A DNA stretch of 64,000 bases. It comes from Buddleja alternifolia. Its lineage: Eukaryota; Streptophyta; Magnoliopsida; Lamiales; Scrophulariaceae. The stretch's first letter is position 1, and every line of letters begins with the position of its first letter. Of the stretch, positions 11,080-22,691 are shown piece by piece. The stretch spans positions 8,623,134-8,687,133 of the forward strand of contig CM033401.1 in the NCBI GenBank assembly GCA_019426215.1. Direction: 5' to 3'. The notes under the pieces are model-generated. The model was not told where the DNA came from, searched no databases, and saw only the letters and a program-made list of their open reading frames with translations. Both the position numbers and the translations under genes were made by a program.

Positions 11080-12960
11080 CTCCCCCTCAAGTTGGTGGTC
11101 TATACAAATCTAGAACACCAAACTTAGCTAACAAATGATCAAACTGATTTTTGCTTAAAGCCTTTGTAAGGAGGTCTGCTGGTTGCTCACTTGATTGTAT
11201 AAGTTCTGTTGTGATCATCCCTTGCTGAACTTTATCCCTTATAAAATGACAATCGACCTCAATATGCTTAGTCCTCTCATAAAAAATAGGATTGGCAGCA
11301 ATCTGAATAGCAAATTTACTATCAGTGAAGACTTAAACTGGCTGCAAAGTATTGATTCCCAAGTCTTTGAAGATACTTAAATCCATGTAATTTCAGCAAT
11401 GACTATTCCCAAAGCTCTATATTTAGCCTCTGCTGAACTCCTTGACACAGTAGGTTGCTTCTTCGCCTTCCAAGACAATAATGAATTTCCAAGAAAAACA
11501 GCATAATTTGTCAATGACTTTCCAGACATTCGGCAAGATGCTCAATCACTGTCACAAAAAGCTCTCAAAACCAAAGAGTTATTAGAAGACATTAGGAGAC
11601 CTAAACCAGGTCTGCCTTTGAGGTACCTCAAAATCCTATTCATAGCAACAACATGAGACTTCCTTGGTTTATACATACATTGGCTTAGTAACTGGACACC
11701 ATAGCTAATATCAAGTCTAGTCAAGCACAAATAGATCAATTTGCCAACAAGTTTTTAAAATTTAGATATATCTTCAACTAGAGGATCATTTTCATCATCA
11801 CAATCATTAGAGAGTTTAACATGTTGTTCTACAGGAACACTCATAGGTTTGCTCTGTAGCATACCAGTGTCTTTCAATAAATCTAACATATATTTCCTTT
11901 GATTCAAATATATACCCTTAGGAGATCTTGCTACTTCTATACCAAGAAAGTATTACAATTGTCCCAAGTCCTTCATGTGAAAAGTAACATGTAAATAATT
12001 CTTACATTCATTTATAAAAGACTCATTATTCCCAGTAAGCAATATATCATCAACACAAATTAGGAGAATGATGAAGTAATCCCCCTTGATTTAACAAACA
12101 GAGAATGATTATTTCTTGACTGAGTAAAGCCAAAAGAATGCATAGCCTCAATGAATTTTTTATTCCACTGTCTTGAGGCTTGCTTTAAACCATAAAGAGA
12201 CTTTTGTAACTTACAAACCTTATTTTGAAGATCAATCTCTTGAAATTGAAAACCTGGTGGTATGGACATGTATACTTCCTCATCTAGATCCCCTTCGTAA
12301 GAAGGCATTGGTCACATCCATTTGACATAAGTTCCAACCCTGCATAGCTGCAAGAGAAATAACAATTCTAACACTAACATGTTTAGCAACATGTGAGAAA
12401 GTTTTTGTGTAATCAACTCCCTCCATCTGTGTATAACCCTTGGCAATAAGCCTTGGCATATGTCTTTCTATACTACCATCTGATCTATATTTAATGCTAT
12501 AGATCCATCTACAGCTTACTAGTTTTTTTCCACGTGGCAGATCAACAATAGTCCAGGTCTAGCTCAACTCAAAGGCTTCAATTTCCTTTTTCATAGCATC
12601 AATCTATTTTTTTTATCATTTCTAGCCATATAAAAATGATCAGGAATATCTTCATTGGTAAAAACAGCTAGATAAGCTCTATATTTAGAATTGACATTAC
12701 TATAATTGACATATCATGACAGAGGGTGTTTGGTAGAAAATTTTTCAAGAATAGTTTGAGAAAAAGAAGACACATAGTCTTTACTCCAAACAGGAGGTCT
12801 TATATTCCTACTAGATCTCCTCAATACATTCTGATTAATATTATCATTTCTAGAAACATAATTTTCCTTATTAACATCTAACTGCGCAAATTGATCATGA
12901 ACAATAACAGAATCATTATTTTGAGTATATTGAGGAATAGAATTAGGAATAGGGTAGTGC
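11080..12960 (-). pseudogene. Copia reverse transcriptase and RNase H, broken
   Basis: On the minus strand the reverse transcriptase contains PPGFQ, the hallmark LYGLKQASRQW (about 12180) and CVDDILLTG, where copia elements usually have YVDD. RNase H follows with [49 protein letters not shown] and ADLLTKAL. Several frame changes and stops break the frame, so the polyprotein cannot be made. The N-terminal side is cut off by the hairpin-rich insertion at 12961-14707. Confidence 0.9.
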
Positions 12961-13779
12961 TAATCTCACAGATTTCTGTGAGATTAGGCTGACAGACTCC
13001 TTGTCAACAGTGATTTAATAAAACTTGATTTTTGACAAAGGGCCACCTCAACTTTCCTTCTTTTTGTAATTGACCCCAAATCAAAGGTTTGACTTTCAGC
13101 CCCTAATATAATTTCAAATCTTTTTTTATCTTCACTTTCAAGTCTTCAACAAAAGAAAAGCAAACCCTCCCCTGCTCGACTGCTGCTCAAACGACCATCG
13201 CGGAGATCAACCGGACATCGGTGAGACGACGACTACCTCAGAGACCAAGCCTCAATCCGTAATTTTTTTTATTTTTTCTCTATTTTCTTTATATGGTTTT
13301 AAATTTTCAAGTAATCTTGTATGGGTATTAACTTACTTTGTATGGTTTAGTTTATTTTGTATTTGTATGGGTTTAATTTAATTGTTTAAATTTATTTGAT
13401 TATGGTTTAGGCTTGTGTAATTTGAAATTTGAAATGAGCTTAGCAACCGGGTTGTGTAATTTGTGGGTTGTGAAATAAACAATTTTTTTTCCAGGTCAGT
13501 TTAACCGAACCGCCGAGATTTGACGCGCAACTTCGAGATTTTCTTCTCTTTTGAAAGTTAACGAGGTGTTGAATTTTATCAACTATCTTGAACTAATAGT
13601 CTATTTCCTTATCAAATTCATAGATTTTGTAGTTTGTTAATCTCGTATTTTCATATTTCTTCATCTATTCTATTATGATATTAGCTATATAAATTTAGCG
13701 AATATGAATTTTCTGTTTGTTTTATAATTTTTTCAATTATGAATTAATAATCCCAATATATACACTTACTAATCATATG

Positions 13780-13820
<41 letters not shown>

Positions 13821-14284
13821 GGAGGTATTTAATTTGTCTAATATTCTTCTTTTTCTTTTGCGTGCTTTAATTTTTCCTTAAATATTAATAAATATTTAAC
13901 AATGGAGTTTAAATTATGTTTATTGTATTCTTTATTCTTGTTTCGTTGGTTGGAGTAGGATCAACAAGATTTTGTTTTATGGCAGCGGTTTATAATAACT
14001 TTGAAACGCAACCCCCGAATTCATCGTAGACTTATTCTGCAGGACCAGTTCATAGCCCTAAAGAAGAGTATGTTAAATATTAATACATGTTTGAGTTTTA
14101 AATATTGAACCCATTATTTTATTATTTGATTAAGATTTGAATTATTTTATTAGTATATTAAAAAACTTGTTAATTTAAGATTATAACTTCTTTTTTGTAT
14201 TGCAGCGAGACAGATTTGAAGTAGTAGAGATTGGTAGCTTACATGTAAGGGATACATCTAAGTGAATATGCTACAATCTCATCG

Positions 14285-14330
<46 letters not shown>

Positions 14331-14707
14331 ATTAACTATTTTTTCGTACTCCTTTTTGTCTTTTTCTTGGACTTATGTAATTGATAATGTTGAGCTACTT
14401 TATTTATGTTGATACGTGACATACGTCTATAAATTTTATTGTGAAATAAAAGCCTCTATTTATTTTTGTTGATTCTGTGATAGACCAAGTGATATTTTTG
14501 TTGATTCTGTAATATGCAAATGAAAGCTAACGTCTATAATTAAGAAAGGAAAGTTGGGGGCAAAATATGAAGCTATAAAATATATGTGGGCCTAAACATA
14601 ATAATATGCAAATGATACCTGGCAACTTGCTAAGCAAGTTGCAGGTTTCTCTCAGCCACAATTTGTGGCTGAGAAGTGTCTGTAAGGCTTTTTAACCTTA
14701 CAGACTG
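12961..14707. mobile_element. Unclassified insertion bordered by perfect hairpins
   Basis: Interrupts copia coding sequence between the integrase and reverse transcriptase regions. The left edge carries one perfect hairpin (12961-12986, 11-bp stem). The right edge carries three in a row: 14622-14642 (10-bp stem), 14650-14674 (12-bp stem) and 14678-14705 (10-bp stem). No long TIR, no CTRR Helitron end and no clear TSD were found. The interior has a leader-like CT/GA-rich part (13090-13260), AT-rich parts and short blocks with splice-like borders (near 14036 and 14205), as if pieces of a transcribed gene had been captured. No protein domain recognised. Exact borders are uncertain by a few bases. 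Confidence 0.5.
13785..13816. repeat. (TA)n microsatellite
   Basis: Uninterrupted TA run inside the hairpin-bordered insertion; a second TA run lies at about 14290-14327. Confidence 0.9.
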
Positions 14708-16036
14708 TAAGAAAATCATTTTCCTTAGGAATAATAAGCTCATCATAGAATTGTCTAACATCATGAAAAGGAAAACTCTGATTACTAATATCCTTACTAG
14801 ATAAAGCAAAAGGGAACACATGCTCATAAAAGATAACATCCCTTGAAATTATAAAATTTTTAACAGCAAGATCCAATAATTTATAACCCTTTTGCGTGTT
14901 AGAATATCCCATCATAACGCAAGGTCAGGACCTAGCATGAAATTTATCACTTTGAGGAAGAATCTTAGCAAAACTCAAACAACCAAATACTTTTAAATGT
15001 ATAAGAGAGTTGTTTACCACTTAAAATAGTCAAAGGACACTTACCTTTTAAAACAGGGAGAGGAGTTCTATTAATCAAATACATAGTTGTCCTTACACAG
15101 TCTCCCCAATATCTCATAGGTACATGAGAGTGAAACTTAAGAGCTCTAGCAACATTCAAAATGTGCCTATGCTTTCTTTCCACCACACCATTTGCTGTGG
15201 AGTATAAGCACAAGAGCTTTGATGTAATATAACAACAGTCTACATTCACTACTAAAGAATTCTCATGCATTATCAGATCTGATTTTCTTAATTTGAACAA
15301 AAAACTGAGTATCAACATAATTAACAAAAAATTTTAAAATGTCATACACGTCAGTTTTAGCTTTCATTAAAAAAGCCCAAGTTATTCTGGAGTAATCATC
15401 TACTATAGTCAAAAAATACTTCTCATTATTGTAACTAAGCTCTCCGTATGGTTCTCATATATCAATATGTAGAAGATCAAAAATACTTGAAGTAAAAGTA
15501 GTTTTTCAGGGAAAACACTTCTACTATGTTTAGCCAATGGGCCAACAAAACAATATCTAGTGCTATCATGCACTTTAAAATTCAATCAGGCAAAAAATTA
15601 AATCTAGACAAGGACATATGTCCAAATCTTTGATGCCACAAAGTAAGTTTGTCTAAAGCAGCAAGTTTTACAAAGAAACCACTATCAACAGAATTACATT
15701 TAATGAAAATTTTATTGAAAGCATTGGCTAGAAGATCATTGGGGACTGGTTGCAGGCAATAAGGTCGATTCTTGACTCTACCAATTTCCTAGATCATGCC
15801 ACTCCATATCTCCTGTATAACACAAAAATTGGGATAAAAAATTACAAAAACATTGGAGTCACTGCCAAGCTTTGACACAGATAAGAGGTTTTGCTTGAAA
15901 TCAGGGATGTATTACACATTCAATAATGTCAGACCATTATTAAGATTAACAGTCTCTGAACATGAAACTTTACTTTCAACATCATTAGGTAATTTAACAG
16001 TAGTAAAGTTTGGTGGCTCACTCTGATAGGATTCAT
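14708..16036 (-). pseudogene. Copia integrase region, broken
   Basis: Minus strand. Contains the integrase core with [18 protein letters not shown] around 15150-15190, which keeps the third catalytic acid (the Glu in VERKH), then the typical [19 protein letters not shown] stretch and, further on, the KFIISRDVIFYEHVFPF motif that follows integrase in copia elements (14820-14860). Upstream, 15330-15900, are degraded GAG-pre-integrase and integrase N-terminal sequences. Stops and frame changes are frequent. Confidence 0.85.
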
Positions 16037-16640
16037 TAGGAGTCTTCACGAATCGATCAAACTGACCGAGAACCGAAATTTCGGTTCGATTTTTGGTTGT
16101 TTTTTTTTTTTGCAAATTTCAATTTTTCAGTTCGGTTTTCGATTTTTCGGTTCGGTTCGATCGGTTAACAGAAAAATCAAATTTTTTATTTTTTTTTATT
16201 TTTTATATAGTATAATATAGACCAAAAACTATAAAAAAATGTGTTTTCTAGTGACAACTTATATGAAATAAAGAAAATAAATTAAAATTAGTCATAATTA
16301 AATTTCAATTATTTATTTATTTATACCAAAAAATCGAACCGAACCGGTTCACTTTCTAATTTCATTGTGTCAATTTTAGTTGACCGTGCTAAACATAATT
16401 ATAAATCTATAAATGTATGCATTCCAAAGAAAAATTTAACAACAATAGCCAAAAAAACATTAGCTAGTGAGATTTTTGGAAAAACAGTACCAAAAAAAAA
16501 AAAATTCTTTTTTGGTTTTAACCGAACCAAACAAAACCGACCGAACTGACCTGTTCGGTTCGATTTTTGAAAAATTAAAATTTTGGTTAACCGAAATTTC
16601 GGTCCTGTTCGGTTAAAGAACCAACCAATGAACACCCCTA
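16037..16640. mobile_element. hAT-like MITE rich in GGTTCGGTT words
   Basis: TIRs TAGGAGTCTTCA / (reversed) TAGGGGTGTTCA with an 8-bp TSD GGATTCAT (16029-16036) and GGATTTAT (16641-16648), one mismatch. Subterminal regions are arrays of CGGTTCGGTTCGATTTTT-type words; the middle is AT-rich. No real ORF. Inserted in the copia protease/integrase region: copia codons continue on both sides of the TSD. Confidence 0.85.
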
Positions 16641-16804
16641 GGATTTATACATTTTAATATCAGAAACCATGTGTTGATTTGCACTAGTGTCAATTATCCA
16701 ATAATTTACTTTATGAGTCAAGTAATTAGAGATACCTGACCGATTGACATTGGCACTTGCCATGTTGGAACTGCTCATGTTCTGAATAGATTCATGTGAA
16801 CAAC
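16641..16804 (-). pseudogene. Copia gag C-terminus and protease start (left part)
   Basis: Minus-strand codons read WIIDTSANQHMVS, the copia aspartic protease active-site region. The usual DSGA triad reads DTSA, so the Gly is replaced. This is the continuation of the gag at 24046-24816, separated from it by the Athila-like insertion; the flanking TSD confirms the junction. Confidence 0.85.
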
Positions 16805-18186
16805 TGTTAACCGTCCGTAACAACACGGAATCGAACAAATAATATAGTGAAAGTAAGATCGTCTCCACAGGGAAGGTTATCAAGTACCAAACAAAGTTTA
16901 TCTTATTATTTAGACTATCGATTATCAAAGATTTGAGATTTTAACTAATTAAAAGCAGAAATTTATAAAAACAGAATTAATTATAAATAATAAACACAAA
17001 TATAATTAAAACGAATAATCAATTAACGAAAAGCCTAGGGATTAAGATTTCATCAAGGTATTTCTATGGATTATTGACTTTCAATGGATTATCATTCTTG
17101 TTTAAATTAAAGACCCAATTTCCTTAAATACACGAATACTCTCCCGAGATCTTCATGAGTACCCACCTAAATTAATTAACGTCACTCCCATGATCAAAAA
17201 CTAATTTAGATGAATCCATTAAGTTCTATGAATATTGTTTAACTAGTCTCATGCAAAATTACCAATATCCCTATTAAGCAATTTACACATGTCTATTAAA
17301 TCCGAACCAATAAACTAATTCACCTCCCGGTACTTCTTAATTTATCTTAAATCATGCAATTGGTGATCAATCAATTACAAGCATTAAACACTCATTAATA
17401 GATAAACCAAACAAGAAATCACATCCATCAATCATCAATAATCCAAATCAATACACAAGACTACATCTTAAACCCTAGAAAATAATTTAGCTATACATAA
17501 TTAAAGAAAAACAAGAAATAAATTGCATAAACATAAAGTTACTCATGTTCAACAATGGAGGATTGGAAGAATACAACTTGAGAAGATGAAGCTTTTCTCC
17601 AAGAACTCTTCTCCAAGAACTCTTCAAGATTTCCTTTCTCTCTCTAGAAGTCTTCTTTTCTCTCCAAGATCTACTTTTTTTGTAAGAATGAATGAATTAT
17701 GCTCTTCCACCTCACTCTAGCCTATATAAATGTTTTTGCCACTTTTTTTTTTTAACTAAAAAGGAGTCTTAGATACATAAATTATGCCCATCCAAGTCAT
17801 AAAATCGGCCCACAAAAATTCGCAGCTGCACAGCTGTGCAGAATATCTGCACAGTTGTGCAGTTGCCTGTGCAGAATATCTGCACAGTTGTGCAGTTGCC
17901 TGTGCAGAAATCTTCTTCTTCATTTTTCTTTAACGAAACATTCTCGTTTGGCCTTTCAAATGCATTTCTTCACATCCTCTTGGATAGCCTTCATTATTCT
18001 TGTAATAAATACTCCTTCAACTCATCAAAATCATCGCTTTTATGCCTATAAAAGCATTGAAACGACTTAGAAATCAAAATACATAAATTAGGCTAAAAAT
18101 AAAGGAAAAGACTAACAACAAGGCATAAAATAAAGATAAATGTGAGGTAAATCATAATGAAAATATGTAAAATATGAGACCTAACA
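16805..18186 (-). repeat. 3' LTR of the Athila-like element
   Basis: 1382 bp, ends TGTTA...TAACA. Contains on the minus strand a TATA box at 17721-17730 and, upstream of it, palindromic TGCACAGTTGTGCA-like words at 17826-17903. The 33-bp unit at 17838-17870 is tandemly duplicated at 17871-17903; the other LTR has one copy, exactly accounting for the length difference. Confidence 0.95.
17838..17903. repeat. 33-bp tandem duplication in one LTR
   Basis: Two identical head-to-tail 33-bp units containing TGCACAGTTGTGCA. Single-copy in the sister LTR (about 23723-23756), so the duplication arose after or during insertion. Confidence 0.95.
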
Positions 18187-18204
18187 AACACCCCACACTT
18201 AACC
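18187..18204 (-). promoter_or_regulatory. Polypurine tract of the Athila-like element
   Basis: Minus strand reads GGTTAAGTGTGGGGTGTT directly before the 3' LTR, the expected plus-strand primer site. Confidence 0.8.
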
Positions 18205-19977
18205 TTTACTCGTCCTCGAGTAAATCCAAACAAAACAAAAACAAAAATAAAGATAACACCACTTTCGTAGGGAACACGATTGCACTTAGCATGTGCAACA
18301 AGCCGTTAAACCCCTAGGTTACCCCTAGTGGACGAGTTTTGTCTCGTGAGGGTTTGCAGAGAATATACCCACAAAATTCATGACAATCGTCTATCTATCT
18401 CACCGTGCATCAAATCAGCAACTAGTCACAACATTTATGACTCCCCACAATCATTACACATAAACCAATAAACACATAGAATCATTATTTTTCCACATAT
18501 GAACATCTTTACTCTCAAGTCATCACACTAATCCCAAACAAGTTCAATTTCATATACATCCATTCGTGCTTGATTTATGAATTCTAGCAAGGGAACATTT
18601 CGGATATTTCAAGCAAAAACACAACATCTATCATATTGCATCTTCATTCACTTTCCTTCATTCAAAATTTATCAACCCGTGCAATGTCTCGCTAATCAAG
18701 CTTTCTATGTCACCCTGGTAACGAGTTTTGGGTCAATGACTCTCAAACCAGTCGGTTTTAAGGCACTAGGTGTCAAGACACCCCAACGGACTTAATCACT
18801 CGAGTGACAAAGGCTAGAAACGAAACTGGGTGATTTTAGCTTTCATTAACCACGGAATCAACTTTTTCGCACTATTTTTCTTTTTTCTTTTCTTTGCTTC
18901 TTCAACTTTTCTCCAAATATCACCATGTATCAAAAATATGTAATCGCTTTTATCTCCCCGATCAATTCCCTTTACTAGAATTCGTGTGTAGTGTGTAAAG
19001 ATGCATATAAATTTTACAAATTTCAGGCTCAGCGATCAAACTCAATAAAAAAAAAAATATCCATGTACAGAAATCAGATTCATATGTTTATATAGTCACG
19101 AGCTCAAATATGTGAACGCAAATATCGTGAGCAAATTAACCAATTTTCAGCAACAACTTAGCAAAAATTGACGTATGCCCAATTCTTTCATCAATTTAAC
19201 CACATTACCCCACACTTGAGCAATTCAATATACGCAATCACAACCTCACAACATGCAATCAATCAATCCACATTTAACCAATTCAATATACTCTAATCTC
19301 AATTCACAAAACAAGCAAGCAATCCACCCCACACTTAAAGCAACACATTGTCCTCAATGTATTTTATTGATACCGATATGTATGGACAAAAAACAGAATG
19401 AATTTGAAATAAGAGCAAAAGAAATACTCCCCTATGAATGTGAGTGATGGCCTGGGAGTTGGTAGTGTGCGTAGTGATCGGTGGTAGTCACTGGAAGAAT
19501 GAGCTGAAATTGGCTGAGTGGGTAGAATGATTTTTGGGATTTTGACCCCACTTTTCAATTTTTTTGTATTTTTTTTTTTTGCAAAAAAAAAAAAAAAAAA
19601 TATTTTGAGGGTGCAAAAGTGCGAAAATTTTACACAACTGTGCTGAAAAATTGCACAACTGTGCACCTAAAAATTCTTCTAAGTGCGAAAATTGTGCACA
19701 GTGGTGCGAAAATTGGCACAATTGTGCATCTGATTTACATTGTATAATGCCTCATGCACCTCATTTTTCATGTTATTGACCTGCAATAAGAGTACCTTTC
19801 ATTAATAAAGCATTTGAGCACCGAAAAATAAAAATGAAATAAAATAAAATAAAACCTTCAAACATAAAATATTGAAAACAAAATAAGAAGAAAACGACAA
19901 TGACAAAAATAACGAAAACTCTTGGGTTGCCTCCCAAGAAGCGCTTGTTTAAAGTCATTAGCTCGACTTAGACAAAA
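18205..19977 (-). other. Non-coding 3' interior of the Athila-like element
   Basis: Between the gag-protease ORF and the 3' LTR, where pol would lie. No RT, RNase H or integrase motif on either strand. It contains an A/T homopolymer stretch (19560-19600) and a cluster of GTGCACAACTGTGC-like palindromes at 19620-19730 that echoes the words in the LTR. Confidence 0.7.
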
Positions 19978-22535
19978 TTATTGTTGAGTTTTGGCGAGGG
20001 AAATTGCTTTCCCTCGAGGAATATCATCGCCTGAAAAATACAAAGCACGATTAATTCTTTTCATATCAGATATATTCCAACCTATTCCATCTTTCTTCCA
20101 TTCCAAATCACTTAACCATCGGTCCAGTTCAGGTGTACATAGAGTAGAATGTACGATAACAGATAAAAATTCATTATTTCCAAGAAGAGCGTACCTGAGA
20201 TATGGAGGAAGAGATTTAATTTTTACCTTAGGTCTAGAAGATATTTCGCGATACGACTCTAATGGATCTCTTTTACCTTGAGCAATTTCTTCTTTGATGG
20301 CCTCTTCAATCACATCCACTGAATAACATTTTTCTTCAAAAGGCGGAGATTTCATCACTTTATTTAAGTCGAACTCCACCCTCTCCTCTCCAATGTTCAA
20401 CGCTAGCTTGCCAGCACGCACATCAATGACGGTTCCCGCAGTTGCGAGAAACGGTCTTCCAAGGATGATTGGTGTTTTCAAATTTTCATCCATCTCAAGC
20501 ACCACGAAGTCACATGGGATGTAGAACTTGTCGACTTTCACGAAAACGTCTTCTAATATTCCCATTGGGCGTTTTATGCTCCCTTCCGCCAATTGAAGTG
20601 ACATCTTTGTGTTTTTAAGCTTTTGAAAGCCTAATTTCCTGCAAATTGAATAAGGCATTAGACTAACACTAGCTCCTAAATCACAAAGTGTTTTATCAAA
20701 GTGGAATTTTTCAATAGTGCAAGGAATTGAAAAACTCCTTGGATCCTTTAGCTTTGGAGGAATGTTTCGTTGGATTATGGCACTGCATTCTTCATTCAAG
20801 GAGATTGTTTCCCTGTCTTCTAATTTCTTTATATTGCTCAACAGCTCTTTGAGAAACTTCTCACAAACAGGCATCTGAGCCCGAGCATCTGTATACGGAA
20901 TGTTGCGGTTCAACAGTCTAAGTGTTTGAAGAAATTTCTCTTGCTGCTTGTCCAACCTCTTGTGTTGCAACCTTTGGGGAAATGGAATTGGAGGAACATA
21001 TGGTTTCACATATGGCTTCGGGATAACCTTTTCTGGCTCAACCTTGTCTGAAGATTCAAAGATTGAATTATCCTTCGTCACAAATTCATCTCTGTGTACA
21101 GCATGTGGCTCAAATTCTTCAATTATATTTTCGTTTATCAGAGTCACTGCATTACACTGTCCTCTCGGATTCTCCTCTGTTTGGCTAGGCAGTGTACCCT
21201 TTGACCTCGAATTCATAGAACTTGCCAATTGTCCAATTTGTAATTCTAGATTCTTCGTTGCTCCCACTACCAGATCAATTTTTGCTTCTAGATTCTCAAA
21301 CCGTTTTGCTGTTCCATTAGCGAGCTTTTCAATGGCTAATTCCCAAGCTTGTGGTTCTCGAGGTGGTGGTCCCTGCTGATGTGGTTGTTGAAAATTCTGA
21401 GGACCATGTTGTTGGAAACCTGGAGGAAATTGTTGTCTAGAAGGATTTGCTTGAACTCCTTGGTTCCCTTGGCCTCCCCAAGAAAAGTTCGGGTGATTTC
21501 GCCAACCCGAATTGTAGGTGTTCGAAAATGGATTTCCTTGCTGCTTATTCTGATTGGATAAATAGTTAGCTTGCTCGATGAGTGGGCAATCAGTTGCCAT
21601 ATGAGGTGCCCCACAAACATCACAAGCTAAAGTAGGCTGAGATACTGCACTAACATTTCCCTTGAGTCCCTCCATGTGCTTGACAAGTGCTTCAATGTTA
21701 GCATTTAGCAATGTAATGTTATCTACATTGTGTATGCCCGGTGTTTTCTTTGCAGCCCGACTATCACTTGCCCACTGATAACTGTTGGATGCCATTTCGT
21801 CCATAAGAGCCAATGCATCATCCGGATTCCTTTCCATAAAACTCCCTCCTGCAGCTGCATCGATATTCATCCGGATACTATGTGACAGACCATTGTAGAA
21901 GGTCTGCACAAGCATCCAACTAGGAATACCGTGATGTGGGCATTTTCTGAGTAATTCTTTATACCTTTCCCATGCTTGATAGAGGGTTTCACTATCAGTT
22001 GCATGAATCCTGTGATTGCATTCCTTAACTGAGCGGTCTTAGCTGGGGAAAAATACTTGGTCAGAAACGCAATCGACAAATCAGCCCAAGTGGTGAACTT
22101 ATTTGCCGGCTGATTTTTCAGCCACTCCTTAGCTCTTTTAGACAGGGAAAATGGGAAGAGTCGCAATCTTATGGCATCTTCAGTAACACCATTCATCTTG
22201 AAAGTACTACAGATTTCCAAGAAATTCCCCATATGGGAATGAGGATCCTCCCTCTCAATATCTCCCTCAAATGCAGTGTGTTGGAGCATTTGAATAATAG
22301 CCGGTTTCAACTCAAAGGTATTGGCTTGAACAGTTGGTACCGCTATACTGGAGGTTAAGTTCTGATATGTTGGTGTAGCATAATCCCGAAGAGTTCTCTG
22401 CGCAGCAGGTTCAATCCTCTGTAAGTCGTCTGCCATTCTACGATGCTCTCTTTGTTGACGTCTGCCTCTTCGAAAAGTTCGTTCTGGTTCTGGATCGATT
22501 TCAAGAGCAGGTGCACTCAAAGAACGCCTGTGCAT
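19978..22535 (-). pseudogene. Athila-type gag-protease ORF with one frameshift
   Basis: Reads from 22535 down to 19978 in two frames that meet near 21990. The first part has the Athila capsid region (FKMNGVTEDAIRLRLFPFSL, RAKEWLKNQP, FLTKYF). The second has FYNGLSHSIRMNIDAAAGG, a CDVCGAPHMATDCP zinc knuckle, a Gln/Pro-rich linker, and an aspartic protease with DLGASVSLMPYSI (usual DTGA here DLGA) and ILGRPFLATAG. It ends RGKAISLAKTQQ-stop with no reverse transcriptase behind. The sibling copy has one more T at the break (CAGTTTGCATG versus CAGTTGCATG here), so a single-base deletion explains the frameshift. Otherwise the reading frame is open for about 850 codons. Confidence 0.9.
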
Positions 22536-22670
22536 CTACCAATATTCAACTTAAAACAGAAATTAAGATCAAAGCGAGACAGATAATAAAAAAAATTCGA
22601 AAATAAAATAAAAATAAATGTCTAAACTAATAAGAATTAACTTTTTATTGATATTGACTATTTGTTGCCT

Positions 22671-22688
22671 TCCCCGGCAACGGCGCCA
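22671..22688 (-). promoter_or_regulatory. Primer-binding site (tRNA-Asp)
   Basis: Minus strand TGGCGCCGTTGCCGGGGA, three bases inside the 5' LTR; 18 bases complementary to the 3' end of plant tRNA-Asp as known for Athila. Confidence 0.85.
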
Positions 22689-22691
22689 ATT

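Noticed and set aside
12961..14707. Helitron assignment for the hairpin-bordered insert
   Set aside because: The sequence after the left hairpin reads CTAC rather than CTRR, and several hairpins at the other end do not fit a canonical Helitron; left unclassified.
17838..17903. CRISPR-like array from the repeated TGCACAG words
   Set aside because: Only two adjacent 33-bp units without spacers, inside a plant LTR.
19991..21561. Plus-strand ORFs opposite the Athila gag
   Set aside because: Shadows of the minus-strand gag-protease ORF; no independent motif.
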